Shown here piece after piece: positions 1 to 9,185 of a DNA stretch of 64,000 nucleotides (positions are counted from its first letter, which is position 1; each line of letters opens with the position of its first letter). The position numbers were made by a program, and so were the translations under genes. Below the pieces are notes generated by a model. The model saw nothing but the letters and a program-made list of their open reading frames with translations, had not been told where the DNA came from and did not search any database. Source of the DNA: an uncultured Lentisphaeria bacterium (GTDB lineage: Bacteria; Verrucomicrobiota; Lentisphaeria; Victivallales; UBA1829); the NCBI GenBank assembly GCA_905197955.1, contig CAJKAR010000009.1, positions 1 through 64,000 on the forward strand, read 5' to 3'.

Positions 1-130
1 CCTGGTCGACAGGTGTCGAAACAATCATGGGAGCAAAAAATTTAATTTTTTGCGAGGGGTGCAGGGCCTGTGGTCCTGCCGAGGGGTGTTGGGGGCGAGA
101 AGCCACCAACCCGAAAAAACGGCAGAGAGG
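1..130. repeat. Hairpin-dense intergenic segment
   Basis: No gene is seen here. The segment holds consecutive inverted repeats: CGACA/TGTCG (7-11/14-18), an A/T-rich 10-bp stem with a 1-nt centre (33-42/44-53), an 8-bp stem with one G-T pair and a TGT loop (61-68/72-79), a stem GTTGG/CCAAC (88-92/106-110) continued by GGC/GCC (94-96/102-104) around a GAGAA loop, and CCG/CGG around six A (111-113/120-122). The linkers between stems read GAGGGGT. It lies downstream of the sigma-54 activator, so part of it may act as that gene's terminator. The order of stems and linkers resembles the repeats at 43785-44138. Confidence 0.6.
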
Positions 131-136
131 AATAGA

Positions 137-1687
137 TTACCTTTTAGAATCCTGTTTATACCATTCAGGGGTGATACCGATTTTTTCGATTTTATAATGA
201 ATGATCCGTTGAGAGATACCGAGTTTTCGAGCGGAAGCGGCGACGTTGCCGTTATTTGCTTTCAGGGCTTCGACGATGAGTTCCCGTTCGAAGGATTCGA
301 CGAGTGTATTGAAATCGGCTTTCGCTTCGGGATTGAGAGCGGTTCCGGACGCTTCACCTGTCTGGAGCGAGGGTGGAAGGTTATAGCCGTTGATGACATT
401 ATCTGTTGCTGTTAGGACAGCGCGTTCGATGCAGTTTTCGAGTTCGCGGACATTTCCCGGCCAGTGGTAAGCCATGAGCATATTGATGGCGGGAGTTGAG
501 ATTCTGACAATATTTTTGCCGTGGAGTTTATTGAATTTTTCGAGAAAATGTTCCGCGAGGAGCATGATATCGGATCTGCGGTTGTGGAGGGATGGCAGAT
601 GGATCGGGAAGACGTTGAGCCGATAGTAGAGGTCTTCACGGAATTTACCTTCCTCCATGAGTTTTTCGAGGTTGCGGCTTGTTGCCGTGATGAGTCGGAC
701 ATCGACTTTGATTTCATCGTTGCTTCCGACTCGGGAGAAGGTCCGTTCCTGAATGAATCGGAGGAGTTTGACCTGAACGGGCTGGCTGAGATCGCCGATT
801 TCATCGAGGAAAAGGGTTCCGCCGTTAGCAGCTTCTGCACGTCCGCAGCGAGTGTTGATGGCTCCGGTAAAGGAACCTTTTTCATGACCGAATAGTTCGC
901 TTTCGACGAGGTTGTCGGGGAGGGCAGCGCAGTTGACGCAGATGAACGGTTTATCTTTCCGTTTGCTTGCCTGCTGGATGGCGCGTGCGATGAGTTCTTT
1001 TCCCGTGCCGGAGGCACCTCGAATCAGGACGGTCGCATTGCTGGACGCCACTTGGGCAATCTGAGTATAAACAGCTTTCATGGCGTTGCAGTTGCCGATG
1101 ATGTTGACGGGGCGGAGGTTGTCTCCGAGCTGTTCCCGCAGCCGAAGATTTTCCGCTTTGAGTTTTTCACGTTCCTCGTGTTCCAGATAACAGGCCGCGA
1201 CCGCTTCCGCTGTGATATTTGCGACTGTTTCCAGCAGTTTCAGATCGCGGTCGAGATTGCTTTTCGGCGAGACTTCCCGGTCGATGCTCAGCGTTCCGAT
1301 GACCTTTTCCAGATGGATCACGGGAACACAGATGAACGCCACGTTTTTCATATTTTTCCGGGCCTGGGTTTTGCCGAGGAAGTCACGTTCCTTTGAGATA
1401 TCCGGAATGACGCGGGGCTGTCCGGTTGCGGCGACCTGTCCCGTGATGCCTTCGCCGACCTTGTAGGTGCCGCGGCGCATCTCCTCTTCCGTCAGACCGT
1501 TGGAGGCTTCTATGAAAAGAGTATCCCCGTGCATAAGCGTGAAGGTCCCCCGGAGGAGTCCCATCTCACGGTGGAGAATATCCAGTACCGTTTTCAGCAG
1601 ATTGGAGATGTTCCGTTCATGAATCACGGTCTTGCTGATGCTGTTCAGCACTGCAACTTCGATATTGTCCTTGTAATCCATATTCAC
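137..1687 (-). CDS. GAF domain sigma-54-dependent transcriptional activator (NifA-like)
   Basis: This is a 516-residue enhancer-binding protein that would activate RNA polymerase carrying sigma-54. An N-terminal GAF sensor covers about residues 15-165. The AAA+ domain (about 195-430) has Walker A GASGTGKE at 224-231, a sigma-54 contact loop GSFTGA at 271-276 (variant of GAFTGA), Walker B LFLDEIGD at 292-299 and the FREDLYYRLNVFPI region near 349. A Fis-type helix-turn-helix lies near 475-510. This order is that of NifA and FhlA rather than NtrC, because there is no receiver domain, so a small molecule or partner protein is the likely signal. It follows the symporter gene by 64 bp on the same strand. 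Its target promoters are not evident in the window. Confidence 0.93.
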   Translation of the reverse strand: MNMDYKDNIEVAVLNSISKTVIHERNISNLLKTVLDILHREMGLLRGTFTLMHGDTLFIEASNGLTEEEMRRGTYKVGEGITGQVAATGQPRVIPDISKERDFLGKTQARKNMKNVAFICVPVIHLEKVIGTLSIDREVSPKSNLDRDLKLLETVANITAEAVAACYLEHEEREKLKAENLRLREQLGDNLRPVNIIGNCNAMKAVYTQIAQVASSNATVLIRGASGTGKELIARAIQQASKRKDKPFICVNCAALPDNLVESELFGHEKGSFTGAINTRCGRAEAANGGTLFLDEIGDLSQPVQVKLLRFIQERTFSRVGSNDEIKVDVRLITATSRNLEKLMEEGKFREDLYYRLNVFPIHLPSLHNRRSDIMLLAEHFLEKFNKLHGKNIVRISTPAINMLMAYHWPGNVRELENCIERAVLTATDNVINGYNLPPSLQTGEASGTALNPEAKADFNTLVESFERELIVEALKANNGNVAASARKLGISQRIIHYKIEKIGITPEWYKQDSKR

Positions 1688-1751
1688 CTCTCTTCAAACG
1701 ATACCCGTCTGTTTCAGTCCTGCATCTGTTCGGAATGTACGTGCGGTTTTC

Positions 1752-3212
1752 TCAGTCCTGCTTGGAATGCAGGGTGCTCACTATGGAGTCGTATTCGCGC
1801 AGGACTTTCTCCGATTTCTGCGGCAGAATCCGGTTGATCAGGAGAATGACGATGAGTCCGGCGGCGAATCCGGGAAGAATTTCATACATGTACTTGTTCC
1901 ATCCCGCCACATACCATCCGAGCATGACCGTGAAACCGCAGAGCATTCCGCAGAGAGCCGCCTGCCAGGTCATGCGCCGGGAATAAAGCGCAGTCAGGAT
2001 CACGGGGCCGAATGCCGCACCGAATCCGCCCCAGGCAAATTTGACCAGAGAAAAAATGGTCTGGTTGCCGGAGAGCGCCAGCACACAGGCAATCACCGTA
2101 ATGACAAGAACGAAACCTCGGCTGACATTGACCAGCTCCCGGGCCGGAGCTTTCCGCTTGATAATCAGTTTGTAGAAGTCCTCCGTCAGTGTGGAGGAGG
2201 AGACCAGCAGCTGAGAGTCGATCGTTGACATGATCGCCGCCAGAATCGCCGCCAGCAGAATTCCTCCCAGCCACGGATTGAAGAGTTCGCCGATCATTTT
2301 GATGAACACCTTTTCGCTCTCCGCTTCCGAAAGGTTCTGATACATCGGAATGGCCAGATAACCGATTGCAACGGCGGCGGCAAGCGAGATCAGCACCCAG
2401 ATCATGGCGATCGTTGTGGCGCGCGGAAGCTGACGGAAACTTTTTATACTCATGAATCTTGTCAGAATATGAGGCTGCCCGCAGTAACCGAGTCCCCAGA
2501 CTGCCATGGAGATGATCGCCGTCACAGATAATGTCTCCGGCAGAAGGGAGAAGGAGATATCCCTGGCTTCACATGCCGCTGTCACCGCTCCCGGCGCCAT
2601 GTTCATATAGGCCACGATCGGGACAACAACCAGTGCGAAGAACATCAGAAGTCCCTGAAACAGGTCCGTCCAGCAGACGGCGAGATATCCTCCCATCAGC
2701 GTGTACAGCAGAATCACAACTGCTCCGACAACCACCGCCACCCGGTAGTCGATCCGGAACATCGAATCAAACAGTTTTCCCGCCGAGACGAGTCCTGCCG
2801 CCGCGTAGATCGTAAAGAAGATCAGCGTGATCGCCGCCGCAAAGATCCGAAGAACACCGGTCGGATCCCGGAAACGTCTGCCGATGAAAGAGGAGATTGT
2901 CAGCGTTTTGGTCTTTTCCGTATAGATACGCAGGCGCGGTGCGATGAAAATCCAGTTCAGAAAGGTTCCGAGAGTCAGTCCGATCGCCACCCAGCCCTGA
3001 ATGAGTCCTCCCATGTAGACCGCTCCCGGCAGTCCCATGAGCAGCCAGCCGCTCATATCGCTGGCCTGGGCGGACATCGCCGTCACCCAGCTGCCGACTC
3101 CGCGTCCCCCGAGCAGATACTCCTTGATATTGGTTTCCTTTTTGTAGAAGAACGCTCCCACTGCAATCATGAAGAGCAGGTAAAGACCGAATGTCGTGTA
3201 GGTCGGCAGCAT
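1752..3212 (-). CDS. putP: Sodium:solute symporter, PutP-like
   Basis: This 486-residue inner-membrane protein belongs to the sodium:solute symporter family (LeuT fold, about 13 helices). The stretch around residues 36-62 (LGGRGVGSWVTAMSAQASDM, then SGWLLMGLPG) is close to the sodium-binding region of sodium/proline symporters, and MGGYLAVCWTDLFQG further on is also PutP-like. Proline is the best substrate guess, but the family transports many solutes and neighbours do not help. It lies between the exported 345-residue protein (70 bp upstream) and the sigma-54 activator (64 bp downstream), all on the minus strand. The start ATG is preceded by AAGGAG. Confidence 0.85.
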   Translation of the reverse strand: MLPTYTTFGLYLLFMIAVGAFFYKKETNIKEYLLGGRGVGSWVTAMSAQASDMSGWLLMGLPGAVYMGGLIQGWVAIGLTLGTFLNWIFIAPRLRIYTEKTKTLTISSFIGRRFRDPTGVLRIFAAAITLIFFTIYAAAGLVSAGKLFDSMFRIDYRVAVVVGAVVILLYTLMGGYLAVCWTDLFQGLLMFFALVVVPIVAYMNMAPGAVTAACEARDISFSLLPETLSVTAIISMAVWGLGYCGQPHILTRFMSIKSFRQLPRATTIAMIWVLISLAAAVAIGYLAIPMYQNLSEAESEKVFIKMIGELFNPWLGGILLAAILAAIMSTIDSQLLVSSSTLTEDFYKLIIKRKAPARELVNVSRGFVLVITVIACVLALSGNQTIFSLVKFAWGGFGAAFGPVILTALYSRRMTWQAALCGMLCGFTVMLGWYVAGWNKYMYEILPGFAAGLIVILLINRILPQKSEKVLREYDSIVSTLHSKQD

Positions 3213-3282
3213 TTTGACTCCTTGCTATGTTTTTGTATAACAAAAATGTAATATATTACTAAAACGGGATTTTTTCAAATGC

Positions 3283-4320
3283 TCATCTCATTCTGATGAG
3301 CAGGATCTTTTCTTTGGGATGATCTGTCTCCTTCTGTTCGAAGAAGGAACGGTTTCCCGCGTGCCGGGAGACGACTCTGGCCGGCATGATCCATTTTCCT
3401 TTCTGTGCGGCGAGATATCCTTCATAGGAGAATGTCTCGAAGACCGGGACTTTGCCGTGGTAGTCCGGATCGGAACTTCTGCGTTCGCCGATGAATCTGG
3501 TTTCGGTCACTTCGAGACGGAAAACGGAACCGGAGAGCAGGGAATAGCGGATCGTGATTCCGACCGGCACTTTGCGGTTCCGGACGGGATCTTCCCGCAG
3601 GACCGTATCCGAATAAACGGCGCGTCCCCTGTTGATTTTCAACGTTCGGGAGAAGGCTGTTTTTTCCTGCGCGATTTTATCCAGCACATAATCGCGCAGG
3701 AGTGGTTCCACAAGCGGATTGCCGGAGAAGCGTTTCAGTTCCTCCGAATCCACGGTCAGCAGACGGCAGTCCAGCTCCGTGTATTTGGGCAGGAGATTCG
3801 GCACGGGGTACTGCGTGTAGACGTAGAGCAAAGGAACAATGGCGCCTTCTCCCGGCATGGCAAAGAGACCGACTGCCGAAGGTCGCAGAACCCTCAGGAT
3901 CCGTCGGGAGGAGATGCCCGCCGCATTATTGAATCCGGAATCGCCGGGGGCGTTGAATACGCCGCCATCCGGCATGAGATAAAGAGCAGAGAAGTCGATC
4001 CGTGCGGTTTTTCCCGGAACGTGAATGTCCGGCGTGACGGCAAACGAGACTCCGCCCTCGCGGGTTTCAAAGGAGTTCTGCAGTTTCACCTGCGCTCTTG
4101 TGCCGGAAAGGACATTCATGAAAATGGAAACCGTCAGCCGCGCTTCGCTGTGCTCGATTGCTTTCTCCGGAGCGCTTTTCACCATGGACTTCGGCACGCG
4201 CATCAGATCGGTCCGCAGGTTGACGTATCCTGTTTCCGGAGCGGCGGCTGCGGCGGCCGGAATCAGAAAAAGCAGCAGACGGAAAAACGTGGAACGTGGA
4301 GAACGGAAAAAATGCATCAT
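3283..4320 (-). CDS. Exported protein of unknown function
   Basis: I do not recognise the family. The 345-residue product starts with a basic stretch and a hydrophobic core ending in an alanine run (about residues 12-27), a clear signal peptide, so it should be exported to the periplasm or outer membrane. The remainder is rich in beta-forming residues and has no cysteine cluster or catalytic motif that I can name. It is the last gene of the coupled run that begins with mcsA, starting 3 bp after the lipoprotein stop. Co-transcription with a lipoprotein and a periplasmic nucleotidase suggests a cell-envelope role, which is inference only. Confidence 0.7.
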   Translation of the reverse strand: MMHFFRSPRSTFFRLLLFLIPAAAAAAPETGYVNLRTDLMRVPKSMVKSAPEKAIEHSEARLTVSIFMNVLSGTRAQVKLQNSFETREGGVSFAVTPDIHVPGKTARIDFSALYLMPDGGVFNAPGDSGFNNAAGISSRRILRVLRPSAVGLFAMPGEGAIVPLLYVYTQYPVPNLLPKYTELDCRLLTVDSEELKRFSGNPLVEPLLRDYVLDKIAQEKTAFSRTLKINRGRAVYSDTVLREDPVRNRKVPVGITIRYSLLSGSVFRLEVTETRFIGERRSSDPDYHGKVPVFETFSYEGYLAAQKGKWIMPARVVSRHAGNRSFFEQKETDHPKEKILLIRMR

Positions 4321-4323
4321 AAA

Positions 4324-4737
4324 TCAGTCCGTAATTCCGTACAGAGCGGGATCTTCCGCGTTGATTCGTTTGCCGGAGGTGAGATTGATCTGCCAGTCGG
4401 TTGGATTGTTCCGGGTCTGGAGCGGTCCGTGGCAGAGGGCGCTCAGGGTGCGTCCGGCTTTGAACTCCCAGATCATGTTGAGGCGTCCCTCTTTGGGGGC
4501 GGTGTAGTGGATCCGGATGCGCGGATCGGTTTTGCGGATGATCTCTCGTTCCGCGGAGGTCAGTTTCAGTTTTTTCGAGCTCAGGACAAAGCCGCGGACA
4601 TAGTCGATCAGGGCGAATTTCTCCTTTTGAGTCAATCGTTCCGCCTCTGTCGGCTCAAAGGAAAGGCGTTCCCGCGCGCAGGACGCCATGCCGAATCCGA
4701 CGGCTAGAAGCAGAAGACAGAGTGCAATGCGTTTCAT
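4324..4737 (-). CDS. Small predicted lipoprotein
   Basis: The 137-residue product has a short signal peptide ending in GMASC, an acceptable lipobox with Cys20 as the lipidated residue. The mature part is charged and shows no family I recognise. Its ATG overlaps the stop of the upstream nucleotidase gene by four bases (ATGA), implying translational coupling, and the next gene begins 3 bp after its stop. It probably sits on a periplasm-facing membrane surface beside the products of its two neighbours. Confidence 0.7.
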   Translation of the reverse strand: MKRIALCLLLLAVGFGMASCARERLSFEPTEAERLTQKEKFALIDYVRGFVLSSKKLKLTSAEREIIRKTDPRIRIHYTAPKEGRLNMIWEFKAGRTLSALCHGPLQTRNNPTDWQINLTSGKRINAEDPALYGITD

Positions 4738-6179
4738 GAAAAGTTCCTCCTCAGATAAGATTCCAGCAGAAGACGTATTTTTAATCCGGTATCACGGCCG
4801 TTGACCTCTTTTTCGGCTGCAATGCGTTTCAGTTTCGGAAAGCGCATTCCGGCGCTTGAGGCGATGAACGAATTGAAGGCGGTCGTGATCCGTTCCTGTT
4901 CATTGTTCCAGATTCGGCCGTCGGCAAGGACGAGAGTCCCATCCGGTTTGAGGGTGACTCCTTTGACGAATTGCGGCATGGCGTTCGGATTTTTGCTTTT
5001 CTGCGCTTTCAGCTGTTCCCGCAGGATTGTACGGCATTCCGAGGGCGAGAGATCCATCAGAATGACCGTGTTTTCGAACGGGCAGAGATCATAGATATCT
5101 TTGCGGGAGTATTTGCCCGCGTGTTTTTTCGCGCGGGAGAGGACTCCGTGGAAAACGATCGGAGCTTTTGTCTGGTCGGCGATGGCTTCACAGAAGGTCA
5201 GAGCGGTTCGTTCGGGATTGTCCGCTCCGAGTGCCGGCGCGTTGCGGCAGACAGTGGAGTACATGTTTTTCCGAATGGCGGCGAGCTTCCGTTTCAGTTC
5301 CGGTTCCGGATTTTGCGGTTCCGGTGCCTCGGGCGGAAGAGCAATGTAGGAGGTGGTCAGGGAAATGCGTTTTTTCCTCTGTTTGTCGTAGACGATCTCC
5401 GCTTTGGAGTACCCGGCAGCGTGTTTGCCTGCCTGCATGTACCAGACGTTTCCGGCAAGCATGAGCCCCTTTACCACAGTATGGGTGTGGCCGCCGAGAA
5501 TCAGATCAATCTGCGGATAGCGTGCGGCGATGTCGCGCATCTGCCATTCCGGCTGAAAGCGCGAGGACTGGAACTGCCCTGCATGAATTCCCAGAATGAT
5601 GAGATCCGGTTTTGCTTTCATGACTTCCGGCATGACCGAGGAGAGAACCTGCATCGTTTTGAGAATTGCGATTCCCTGTTCGGCAGGCCTCCAGTTCCAC
5701 GCGGAGATGTGTTCGGAGGTGATGCCGATTACGGCAACGTTCAGTCCTGCTCGCCGGAAGAGTTTCCAGGATGCCATCGGCGCCTTGCCGTGAAGGAGAA
5801 GATTGGCGCAGAGAACCGTTCCCTTGAAATCGTTTTTCCGGTCCTTCAAAGTCTGGAGTCCGAGTTCAAAATCGTGATTGCCGGGAACCCAGACATCGTA
5901 TCCGGTGCGGTTCATGAGCTGAAGAACGAGAGAGCCGTTGTCGAGCTGAGTTTCGAAGGTCCCCTGGATCAGATCGCCGCAGTCGATGAGCAGAGTGTTC
6001 TCCTTTCCTTTTCCGGCAATGTCATTCCGAATCGCTTCGGAAAGTTTCAGAAGATTGGGGTTTTTCCGGTTGGAAAAGATATGCCCGTGTATATCGGTGG
6101 TGGAATAAACGTGAAGCGTCTCCGCGGCAAGACAGAAGGGCACAAGCAGCAGAAGAAGTGCGGAACGGAACATGTTCAT
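4734..6179 (-). CDS. Periplasmic 5'-nucleotidase / UDP-sugar hydrolase family metallophosphatase
   Basis: This 481-residue exported enzyme would hydrolyse nucleotides or related phosphoesters. A signal peptide covers about residues 1-19. The calcineurin-like metallophosphatase domain carries the expected metal ligands: D29 and H31 (DIHGH), D69 (CGDL), N101-H102-D103 (GNHD), H199 (GIHAG) and H231/H233 (GGHTHT). A C-terminal 5'-nucleotidase domain with substrate-binding residues follows (about 300-470). The family includes UshA, CpdB and YfkN, and exact substrate choice cannot be read from the sequence. Four-base ATGA overlaps link it to the sensor kinase upstream and the lipoprotein downstream. 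Confidence 0.88.
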   Translation of the reverse strand: MNMFRSALLLLLVPFCLAAETLHVYSTTDIHGHIFSNRKNPNLLKLSEAIRNDIAGKGKENTLLIDCGDLIQGTFETQLDNGSLVLQLMNRTGYDVWVPGNHDFELGLQTLKDRKNDFKGTVLCANLLLHGKAPMASWKLFRRAGLNVAVIGITSEHISAWNWRPAEQGIAILKTMQVLSSVMPEVMKAKPDLIILGIHAGQFQSSRFQPEWQMRDIAARYPQIDLILGGHTHTVVKGLMLAGNVWYMQAGKHAAGYSKAEIVYDKQRKKRISLTTSYIALPPEAPEPQNPEPELKRKLAAIRKNMYSTVCRNAPALGADNPERTALTFCEAIADQTKAPIVFHGVLSRAKKHAGKYSRKDIYDLCPFENTVILMDLSPSECRTILREQLKAQKSKNPNAMPQFVKGVTLKPDGTLVLADGRIWNNEQERITTAFNSFIASSAGMRFPKLKRIAAEKEVNGRDTGLKIRLLLESYLRRNFS

Positions 6180-8110
6180 GAATGGCTTTCCTTTCTGGTT
6201 TTCCGATTCGGGGAACAGATGGGCAGAATGATGGTGAAGGAGGCTCCGGTGGGGATTCGTTCATACTGGATCCAGCCGCCGTGTTCCAGCGAGACACCGT
6301 AGGACATGGAAAGTCCCATTCCGGTCCCTTTTCCCGTCGGTTTTGTGGTGAAGAATGGTTCGAAAATCTGATCCACGATTGCCTCGTCTACTCCGGGCCC
6401 CGTGTCTTCGACCCGGATTCCGCAGTAGTGTTCGCCTTCGCTGATTTTCAGGTCCGCGGGCGGTTTCGGCGAGACCTGCAGCCACTCTGTGGAACCGGCG
6501 CGGATGGTCATGAGACGTTTGTCTTCCGACAGGTTTTCCATCGCATCGCGAGCGTTGATCATCAGATTCAGGATCGCCTGCTGGAGCTGAGTGCGGTCTC
6601 CATCCACGGAAATCTCTCCTTCTTCGATTTCCAGACTGGTGCGGATCCCGGTTTGCGTGTTCGGCAGAAAGAGATTGTATGCGCCTTCGACAATGGTTTT
6701 CAGCGGAAGGGTCTCCACCTGCCGCTTTCCCTTCCGGGCGTAGCCGAGAAGCTGACTGGTGAGTTTGCCGGCCTGCTCGGCGATGGCGTCGATTTTGTGG
6801 AGATGGGGCAGACTTTCCTCGGTGACTTCTCCCATGTAGATCAGGTCGAGATGACCATGGATCGCGTGAATGTGATTGTTGAAGTCGTGAGCGATGCCTC
6901 CGGCAAGACGGCCGATCGCTTCCAGACGCTGCCGATGGGCGTTTTCGCTTCGGAGAAGTTCCCGCTCTTTTGCCAGTCGTTCCCGTTCGGTGACGTCGCG
7001 TCCGATAAAGACCAGCGCAGGCGTGCCGTCGACCGTGATCCGGCTCATGGAGAGTTCCAGCTCGATCCGGCTTTCCGGCATCGTGATGTGCATGACGTTT
7101 TCCTTGGAGTTCAGAAGCTGGGGAATGGTGTTCCGGGAGAGAAGAAATTCATCCAGATTGCAGCCGATGACATCGGAGATCGCTTTGGAGGAGAAAATTT
7201 CCAGGGCGGCTTTGTTCGCATCCACGATGGTGCCGTTCGTATCGGTGATGACGATCATGTCCGATGCATTCTGGATAATGGTATGGTACCGCTGTTCCGA
7301 TTCAAGAAGATCCTGTTCGAGCCGCTTGGTTCTTCCATAGCTGCCGAAGAACGCCAGCACAATGTCGAGCGCGCGCCGCGAGTCTTCCGCACCGGGATTC
7401 TCCTTGTCGATCCGCGACAGATAGATCGCCGCAATTCCGGCAACGCAGAGAGAGAGCAGTATCCGGGGGATGTATTCCGCTTTCAGAACGCTCATCATTT
7501 GCGGACTGCCCCAGTAAAGCACGCCGGTGAAGATGAAACTGTCAACCAGCTGTCCGAGCAGCAGAGCTCCGATCGCACATACCGAAATACGGCAGCCGTA
7601 ATTTTTCATCTTCTGGAAAATCACCGGAATCAGAAACATGTCCAGAGTGAGCGATACGAGCGATGCGCCCATGCTTTTCGATGTATCGCTGAGCAGTTTT
7701 GCCAGGAAGTCCGCCAGCAGTCCCTGAGACATCGCATATCCTTCCCATTCCGCCTGCATCGTCGTGATCCATCCGAGATAGGCGAAGATTCCGAATGCCG
7801 CCATCGCCGCGATAATCAGTCTCTGAGCCGCCAGAGTGCCGTCCACAGCGTAGACCACCATCAGAATTCCGAGATACGGCAGCAGCAGAACCGAAGTCGC
7901 AATGCCCAGTTCGAATCCGGATCCGTGCATGATGAATCGCAGTCCCGCGGCTCCCACAATGTGGGTGAAAACCAGAAGTACGCCCAGAAACATGTAGAGC
8001 GGAGCCGATCCGATCAGTCGTTTCAATCCGTGCAGGATCAGGAGCCCGACAAATACGAAAGTCGATTCCAGCACTGCCAGTCCGGCGGAATAGATCACTT
8101 CGAGATTCAT
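6176..8110 (-). CDS. Membrane sensor histidine kinase with PAS domain and VUT-like N-terminus
   Basis: The 644-residue kinase has about seven hydrophobic segments in residues 1-232, a PAS domain (about 270-375), a phosphoacceptor region GGIAHDFNN with H408, and a catalytic ATPase domain (about 500-640) with the N box NLMINARDAM and G boxes VEDTGPG and GTGMGLS. The membrane part, with YLGILMVVYAVDG near 79-91 and GQLVDSFIF near 186-194, resembles the VUT/YhhQ fold of queuosine-precursor transporters; this is my reading by eye and is less certain than the kinase call. No response regulator is encoded nearby. It starts 7 bp after mcsB and overlaps the nucleotidase gene by four bases. Confidence 0.88.
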   Translation of the reverse strand: MNLEVIYSAGLAVLESTFVFVGLLILHGLKRLIGSAPLYMFLGVLLVFTHIVGAAGLRFIMHGSGFELGIATSVLLLPYLGILMVVYAVDGTLAAQRLIIAAMAAFGIFAYLGWITTMQAEWEGYAMSQGLLADFLAKLLSDTSKSMGASLVSLTLDMFLIPVIFQKMKNYGCRISVCAIGALLLGQLVDSFIFTGVLYWGSPQMMSVLKAEYIPRILLSLCVAGIAAIYLSRIDKENPGAEDSRRALDIVLAFFGSYGRTKRLEQDLLESEQRYHTIIQNASDMIVITDTNGTIVDANKAALEIFSSKAISDVIGCNLDEFLLSRNTIPQLLNSKENVMHITMPESRIELELSMSRITVDGTPALVFIGRDVTERERLAKERELLRSENAHRQRLEAIGRLAGGIAHDFNNHIHAIHGHLDLIYMGEVTEESLPHLHKIDAIAEQAGKLTSQLLGYARKGKRQVETLPLKTIVEGAYNLFLPNTQTGIRTSLEIEEGEISVDGDRTQLQQAILNLMINARDAMENLSEDKRLMTIRAGSTEWLQVSPKPPADLKISEGEHYCGIRVEDTGPGVDEAIVDQIFEPFFTTKPTGKGTGMGLSMSYGVSLEHGGWIQYERIPTGASFTIILPICSPNRKTRKESHS

Positions 8111-8117
8111 GGAACGG

Positions 8118-9185
8118 TCATCTTCCGCGTTTTGCCTTGAGGGTTTCCCGGATCAGGGTGGCGCGTTCCGTGTCGCGCTCCTCGGAGGAGAGCTCCTTTC
8201 CCGCACGGAGCTGGAGGTGCGACGGCTGAACATTGATGAACAGCTCATTGACCGTATGAATATCCACCGAGGAGAACATCCCCATGTCCACTCCGAGCCG
8301 CAGCGCCGAAAGGGAGTTCAGCGCCTCTTCACTGGAGATCATGTAGCCGTGGCGGAGAATCCCGTATGCTCGTCCCACATGATTCAGCAGATACGACTGT
8401 TTGTTTTCGAACAGAAAGCTCCGGGCCTTCTTTTCATGAATGATGATCTGCGTCACGATGGAGGAGAGTCGGTCGATGATCTGCCGTTCGCTTTCCCCCA
8501 GCGTGCTCTGGTTGGAGATCTGATACAGGTTGCCGAAGTTTTCAGTTCCTTCCCCGTAGAATCCCCGGACGGCAAGTCCGAGTTTGCCGGTCGCCTGTTT
8601 GACCGCCGCGATCTGTCCGGACATCGCCAGTCCCGGCAGATGAAGCATCACAGATGCACGCATTCCCGTTCCCAGATTGGACGGACAGGAGGTCAGAAAT
8701 CCGAGATGCGCATCGAACGCATAGGGTATCCGCCGGGAGAGTGCATCATCGAACTGATTGATCCGCTCCCAGACCGGAAGAAGCTGAAAACCGGGACTCA
8801 GCGCCTGAATCCGGAGATGATCCTCCTCGTTGATCATTGCCGCGAGAGACTCGTCCTTGTCCGCAACCAGACCGGATGCAGGATTCGGATTCAGCATTTC
8901 GCGGCTGATCAGTCTCCGTTCCAGCAGGAGCTGTTTTTCCACATCGTTCAGTGCCGGCAGATCGAACTCCATCGGTTCGAGCATGGAGTCCGATTCCCGG
9001 ATGGCTTCGAGCGCCAGATCCCGTACCTGGAGCAGAGCCTCCTGATTGCCTGCAATCGGAAAGGGGGTTGCACTGAAGTTCCGTGCCAGACGGATTCGGG
9101 TGCTGAGGGCGATATCGTCATCCGGTCCGCTGTCCGCGAGCCAGCTGAGGGGACTGTTGATAAGTTCTTCAGGCTTTGTCCGCAT
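8118..9185 (-). CDS. mcsB: Protein arginine kinase McsB
   Basis: McsB transfers phosphate from ATP to arginine side chains of proteins, which in Bacillus marks them for ClpCP. The 355-residue product is an ATP:guanido phosphotransferase: it has STRIRLARN near the start and the CPSNLGTGMRASV signature typical of the family. I chose the ATG at 9185 because it has AAGGGAGA nine bases upstream and begins MRTKPEEL; the frame is open to 9266, but those codons overlap mcsA and look non-native. It overlaps the end of mcsA by 17 bp. No ctsR or clpC lies beside it, unlike in Firmicutes. Confidence 0.93.
   Translation of the reverse strand: MRTKPEELINSPLSWLADSGPDDDIALSTRIRLARNFSATPFPIAGNQEALLQVRDLALEAIRESDSMLEPMEFDLPALNDVEKQLLLERRLISREMLNPNPASGLVADKDESLAAMINEEDHLRIQALSPGFQLLPVWERINQFDDALSRRIPYAFDAHLGFLTSCPSNLGTGMRASVMLHLPGLAMSGQIAAVKQATGKLGLAVRGFYGEGTENFGNLYQISNQSTLGESERQIIDRLSSIVTQIIIHEKKARSFLFENKQSYLLNHVGRAYGILRHGYMISSEEALNSLSALRLGVDMGMFSSVDIHTVNELFINVQPSHLQLRAGKELSSEERDTERATLIRETLKAKRGR

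Noticed and set aside
3248..3259. Operator palindrome GTAATATATTAC before the symporter gene
   Set aside because: A 12-bp AT-only-centred palindrome is likely by chance in an AT-rich gap and has no second copy.
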